Shown here one piece after another: positions 60,811-64,000 of a DNA stretch of 64,000 nucleotides. The notes under the pieces were generated by a model. That model did not search any database, had not been told where the DNA came from, and saw only the letters and a program-made list of their open reading frames with translations. The position numbers and the translations under genes are program-made. The DNA lies in contig CALCQV010000128.1 of assembly GCA_937894795.1 (NCBI GenBank), positions 18,655-82,654 on the forward strand, written 5' to 3'. This stretch comes from an uncultured Bacteroidales bacterium. GTDB lineage: Bacteria > Bacteroidota > Bacteroidia > Bacteroidales > Lentimicrobiaceae. Every line of letters starts with the position of its first letter. Positions within the stretch are counted from its first letter, which is position 1.

Positions 60811-62259
60811 CTACTTCACAAAAACCCTTTTGACTCCTGAATAGTCGACTTCTTTCTTGTCAGTTAAGTAATTGATAAGTGTTTGTGCTGTTGTAATGAA
60901 GAGCGACTTACCCGGATCTTTGTGTTCGAATTTATAGCTGCTTGCAATGTAACTGTTTAATCCTACATTGTATTGACGGCACTTGCTGATCTTTCTTCCA
61001 TTGGGTAACCGCATATCCACATCAACAGCATTTTTGTTATTGTCGGTGATAATGGTATAGGTCAATCCTGAAACCTGAAGATCATTATCGTTGTTGGCAT
61101 CCTTGTAAGCATTCATAATAAGCGATTTTATTTCGCGTGCTTTCATTTTGATAAGAATTACCTCATTGCCAAAGGGGTCCAACTTATAGACATCTTTTAT
61201 GGTGATCGGTCCGACATTAAGGTAATCAATCCTGATACCGCCTTCATTCTGGAACGCTATATCCACTGACTCCAATGAAGTTACAGCATCTGTCATCATT
61301 GAGCCAAGCTCATCAGATCCGGAGAGCTTATTGGTACAATTCCCAATTACATGATTAAGTTCTTTATTGTCGTTATATACTTCCAGTTTGCGGTTTATCT
61401 CTTTATCACTCTCTTTAAAGGAACTAATGCTGAGCATCTCAGGCATAACCTTAACAATAGAATTGTTGACGAGGAATAAGGTTACCTTGCTCAGATTTCG
61501 TACCCCGGAACCCGACTGCATAATAGTTACGCCATTGGCATTGTGTGCAGGTTTGGTCAATGTGTGGGTGTGGCCACCCAGAATAAGGTCAAGTTGTGGC
61601 ATAGCACCTGCAAGTTCAATATCTTTCTCAAAACCCAGGTGCGTTAAGGCGATGAAAATATCACAGCTATCGCGTAAACCACCAAATTTCCTTAATTCCT
61701 CTATGCCGTCAGTAAAAGTGAGATCCCTGAGATTGGAGGGGTGTGAATCAGGGATGCCGCCTGAGCCAAGCTGAATAGCGCTGAATATGCCTACTTTTAT
61801 TCCATTATCGAGTTTTATTATCTCATAAGGCTTGAATTTTAACCTTCCTGAATTGTCTTTGATATTGGCACTTAAAAAAGGAAAATCAGCTTGTTGAATT
61901 CTCTTTGCCAATATCTGCTGGCCATAATCAAACTCATGGTTGCCAACAGCAGTGGCATTGAAATCAAGGTCATTCATCAGGTCTATAATCGGGTAACCTC
62001 TATCTTCGTACATGTCAACTATAGGATTCCCGGTAAAGTTATCGCCGGCAGCAAATAAGAGAACGTACTTATTCTCTTCCCTTATTTTATCAACCAGGGC
62101 CTTGAATTGACCGTAATTGTCAATTTTGGCATGTTGGTCATTAACTGATAGAACAACAACTTTAACCGTGTCATTAACCTGCGAGTAGCCAATTAACTGA
62201 ATTGACAGAAGACAGTTGATTATGATCGTGATAAAAAGTATTCTGAACTTACTTTGCAT
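60811..62259 (-). CDS. Periplasmic 5'-nucleotidase / 2',3'-cyclic phosphodiesterase family protein
   Basis: A 482-residue exported bifunctional metallophosphatase. A signal peptide (to about residue 27) precedes the metallophosphoesterase domain with NDQH (40-43; the first Asp site), AAGDN (70-74), GNHE (106-109), LTHLGFEKD and LGGHTHT. The C-terminal 5'-nucleotidase domain (about 300-482) has FQNEGGIRIDYLNVGPIT and KLDPFGNEVILIKM, which bind the base. It likely removes phosphate from nucleotides or sugar nucleotides in the periplasm. It is transcribed after the 67-residue gene, 85 bp away. Confidence 0.92.
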   Translation of the reverse strand: MQSKFRILFITIIINCLLSIQLIGYSQVNDTVKVVVLSVNDQHAKIDNYGQFKALVDKIREENKYVLLFAAGDNFTGNPIVDMYEDRGYPIIDLMNDLDFNATAVGNHEFDYGQQILAKRIQQADFPFLSANIKDNSGRLKFKPYEIIKLDNGIKVGIFSAIQLGSGGIPDSHPSNLRDLTFTDGIEELRKFGGLRDSCDIFIALTHLGFEKDIELAGAMPQLDLILGGHTHTLTKPAHNANGVTIMQSGSGVRNLSKVTLFLVNNSIVKVMPEMLSISSFKESDKEINRKLEVYNDNKELNHVIGNCTNKLSGSDELGSMMTDAVTSLESVDIAFQNEGGIRIDYLNVGPITIKDVYKLDPFGNEVILIKMKAREIKSLIMNAYKDANNDNDLQVSGLTYTIITDNNKNAVDVDMRLPNGRKISKCRQYNVGLNSYIASSYKFEHKDPGKSLFITTAQTLINYLTDKKEVDYSGVKRVFVK

Positions 62260-62344
62260 GGAGTTATTAATGTTTTAATGTCGTGATAGTATTGTATGAA
62301 TATTATTGGATCAGCCTCTTATTGTTAGTTGTATTATAATTCAG

Positions 62345-62548
62345 TTAAGCTAATTCAGAATCTATGATTAATTCAGCACCGGGCAAGAGCCTGCCCTTAT
62401 CCATCAGGTTGTTGCCATATTGGTCAGTGACTTCAGTAACAACGTGATCGTGCAGGAGTTCATTTGAATTAAGATACAAATTGATGGCATCAATTACTCG
62501 TGCACCTTCAAAGATTTCAAATTTCTCATTATTGATAAAAATGGTCAT
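62345..62548 (-). CDS. Small protein, possible beta-grasp (ThiS-like) fold
   Basis: A 67-residue cytoplasmic protein with no signal peptide. The pattern MTIFINNEKFEIFEGARVID, a helix (AINLYLNS), then LLPGAELIID resembles a beta-grasp fold such as ThiS or MoaD. It lacks the C-terminal Gly-Gly of sulfur carriers, ending SELA instead, so it would not be adenylated. I cannot assign a function. ATG 62548 is the only reasonable start. It lies 85 bp before the nucleotidase gene on the same strand and diverges from mvaA. Confidence 0.6.
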   Translation of the reverse strand: MTIFINNEKFEIFEGARVIDAINLYLNSNELLHDHVVTEVTDQYGNNLMDKGRLLPGAELIIDSELA

Positions 62549-62672
62549 TATCTTGGTTTTCAGTTGTTAAAATTGAATAATAGATATTCTTTTCATCAAG
62601 CCAATCCTGATTCAATATTACGCAATTTAAACAAATGTGTAATAAAAAACGATTATGAGGCTTGATATTTCC

Positions 62673-62680
62673 TAATTTTG
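62673..62680 (+). promoter_or_regulatory. -7 box for the HMG-CoA reductase gene
   Basis: TAATTTTG, 56 bp before the ATG at 62737. No clear -33 element at the normal distance. Confidence 0.4.
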
Positions 62681-62736
62681 TAACATAAACGAAAAATGAG
62701 CACTGCAATTCTGCCGTCGCCTTTATTTATAACAGG

Positions 62737-64000
62737 ATGAAACTTAACAGTGTAATAAAAGGTTTCTCGAAGTTTTCAAAAGAACAAAAGATCCAAACCA
62801 TAGCCTCCTTCTTGTCATCATCAGATGAAGAGATATCTGTAATAAAGTCATTCTGGCATTCTGATCCGGCTGTTCAGGCAATATTTGATGAGTTTAGTGA
62901 GAATACCATCACTAATTATTTCATGCCTTATGGAATAGCACCTAATGTTAACATAAACGGTAAGATGTACATGGTGCCCATGGTTATTGAGGAGAGTTCA
63001 GTAATAGCAGCAGCATCAAAGAGTGCCAAAATATGGGCTACCAATGGCGGATTTCATAGTGAGGTGCTTTCAACTGTTAAAATTGGTCAGGTGCATTTTA
63101 TTTGGCATGGTGATATCAATGAGTTGAAAATGCATTTTCCATTGTTAAAGCAGGTGATGCTTGAGCGTTCATCCTCAATTACTGCTAATATGGTACGCAG
63201 GGGTGGGGGCGTTCTTTCCATGGAGATTATTGACAGGACTGCTGACCTTGAAGGTTATTATCAACTTGAGGTGAAGTTTGAAACCGTTGATTCCATGGGC
63301 GCTAACTTCATTAACAGTTGCCTTGAAGAATATGCCTCAGCATTAAAGAATTTTGTGAATGAACGCGGACTTTTCAAAGTAAAGGATATTCGAATTATCA
63401 TGTCTATTCTTTCTAATTATACTCCTGAATGTATTGTAAAAACATGGGTGGAATGTGATATAACTGCTTTTGATAATATTGATGAGTCCTTATCAGGTGA
63501 AGAGTTCGCATGGAAGTTTGAGAAAGCCGTTCAGATTGCCAATGTTGATGTTTTTAGGGCGACTACACACAACAAGGGAATCTTTAATGGAGTGGATGCC
63601 GTTGTTCTGGCTACAGGTAATGATTTCAGAGCCGTTGAAGCATGTGGCCATGCCTATGCAGCCCGCACCGGAAAATATAAAAGCCTTACTGATATAGAAC
63701 TCAGAGATGGCAAATTCAAATACACCCTTACCTTGCCACTGGCAATTGGCACGGTAGGAGGACTAACTTCCCTGCATCCAATGGCAAAATTGTCATTAGC
63801 CATTCTGGGCAATCCTTCCGCCAGCGAGTTGATGCAAATAGCCTCCGTAATTGGTTTGGCCAATAATTTTGGCGCTCTTAAATCATTGACCACTAAAGGT
63901 ATTCAGGTCGGTCACATGAAGATGCACCTGTTCAATATCCTTCATTCATTTAATGCTACCGAGACCGAAAAGAATCTTGCTGTCGACTATTTTAAACACC
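62737..64000 (+). CDS. mvaA: Hydroxymethylglutaryl-CoA reductase, class II (3' end outside window)
   Basis: The frame starts at ATG 62737 and stays open to the window edge, giving 421 residues of an expected about 430. It matches class II HMG-CoA reductases. Conserved blocks are ENTITNYFMPYGIAPN with the catalytic Glu55, VPMVIEESSVIAAASKSA, DSMGANFINSCLE, the Lys in THNKGIFNGVDAVV, LATGNDFRAVEACGHAYAAR and, near residue 390, the flap His in VGHMKMHLFN. It interconverts HMG-CoA and mevalonate, either for isoprenoid synthesis or for mevalonate breakdown. Because dxr (MEP pathway) is also in the window, the direction is uncertain. No other mevalonate gene is visible. Confidence 0.93.
   Translation, partial: MKLNSVIKGFSKFSKEQKIQTIASFLSSSDEEISVIKSFWHSDPAVQAIFDEFSENTITNYFMPYGIAPNVNINGKMYMVPMVIEESSVIAAASKSAKIWATNGGFHSEVLSTVKIGQVHFIWHGDINELKMHFPLLKQVMLERSSSITANMVRRGGGVLSMEIIDRTADLEGYYQLEVKFETVDSMGANFINSCLEEYASALKNFVNERGLFKVKDIRIIMSILSNYTPECIVKTWVECDITAFDNIDESLSGEEFAWKFEKAVQIANVDVFRATTHNKGIFNGVDAVVLATGNDFRAVEACGHAYAARTGKYKSLTDIELRDGKFKYTLTLPLAIGTVGGLTSLHPMAKLSLAILGNPSASELMQIASVIGLANNFGALKSLTTKGIQVGHMKMHLFNILHSFNATETEKNLAVDYFKH

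Noticed and set aside
1..64000. tRNA, rRNA, insertion sequences, prophage or plasmid genes
   Set aside because: No cloverleaf, rRNA, transposase, integrase or phage-like sequence was recognised. Short RNA genes could still be missed by eye.

Overview
The window reads as a chromosomal segment of an anaerobe-like member of the Bacteroidota (Bacteroidales/Marinilabiliales-like). Evidence: a type IX secretion (T9SS)/gliding core gldK-gldL-gldM-gldN behind a PorP/SprF-family gene, a PorW/SprE-type lipoprotein, PorV-like and TonB-dependent outer-membrane proteins, the MurF-Alr fusion typical of the phylum, bactofilin, and many copies of the Bacteroidota -7 promoter box TAnnTTTG. Almost no gene has a Shine-Dalgarno sequence. 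I see no rRNA, tRNA, CRISPR array, insertion sequence, prophage or plasmid gene. Nearly all of it is well-packed core genome.

Layout. 0-1 kb: a small lipoprotein (its frame runs off the left edge) and a short membrane-anchored hypothetical. 1-10.2 kb: a three-gene unit of TonB-dependent receptor, 1430-residue secreted protein with a FlgD/T9SS-like C-terminal domain, and PorV-like barrel, closed by a terminator. 10.3-16.3 kb: greA, a HIT protein, then glycosyltransferase, methyltransferase, F420-hydrogenase-beta-like iron-sulfur protein, flippase-like membrane protein and YghZ-type aldo-keto reductase. 16.3-23.1 kb, mostly minus strand: murF-alr, pdxA, a metallophosphoesterase (plus), waaA and an outer-membrane hypothetical. 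23.3-27.4 kb: surface nucleotide-sugar genes (DegT-type aminotransferase, hexapeptide acetyltransferase, galE, rfbB). 27.5-34.6 kb, minus strand: fabD, an aminotransferase, folE and queD, two small AtpI/AtpZ-like membrane proteins, bactofilin and PorW/SprE. 34.8-41.5 kb, plus strand: Ca2+-type P-ATPase, a 498-bp non-coding stretch with a phased 11-bp repeat array, an M23 peptidase, dxr and rseP. 41.6-43.5 kb: two tandem YitT paralogues. 43.7-49.7 kb: PorP-like, gldK, gldL, gldM, gldN. 49.8-57.9 kb: recG, pheT, then sigma-54 activator, lptE, TPR protein and secG. 58-60 kb: groS-groL. 60-64 kb: a DUF4468 protein, a 5'-nucleotidase, a 67-residue small protein, and a class II HMG-CoA reductase running off the right edge.

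The theme is the cell envelope. GldL/GldM would form the inner-membrane motor, GldK/GldN the periplasmic ring, and PorW the link to the outer-membrane translocon. The PorV-like protein at 9.1 kb could shuttle the 1430-residue protein beside it. WaaA, LptE, SecG, RseP and the sugar genes serve LPS and outer-membrane biogenesis.

The least explained items are: the eight-unit helically phased TACGT array (37608-37694); the perfect 18-bp intercistronic hairpin between gldM and gldN; an AtpZ-like gene without a canonical start codon and detached from any ATP synthase genes; an inverted repeat in front of groS where no CIRCE element exists; and the co-occurrence of dxr (MEP pathway) with a class II HMG-CoA reductase. 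I found no clearly undescribed multi-gene system. The TonB/large-protein/PorV-like unit and the FrhB-containing glycolipid-like cluster are the best candidates for uncharacterised function.
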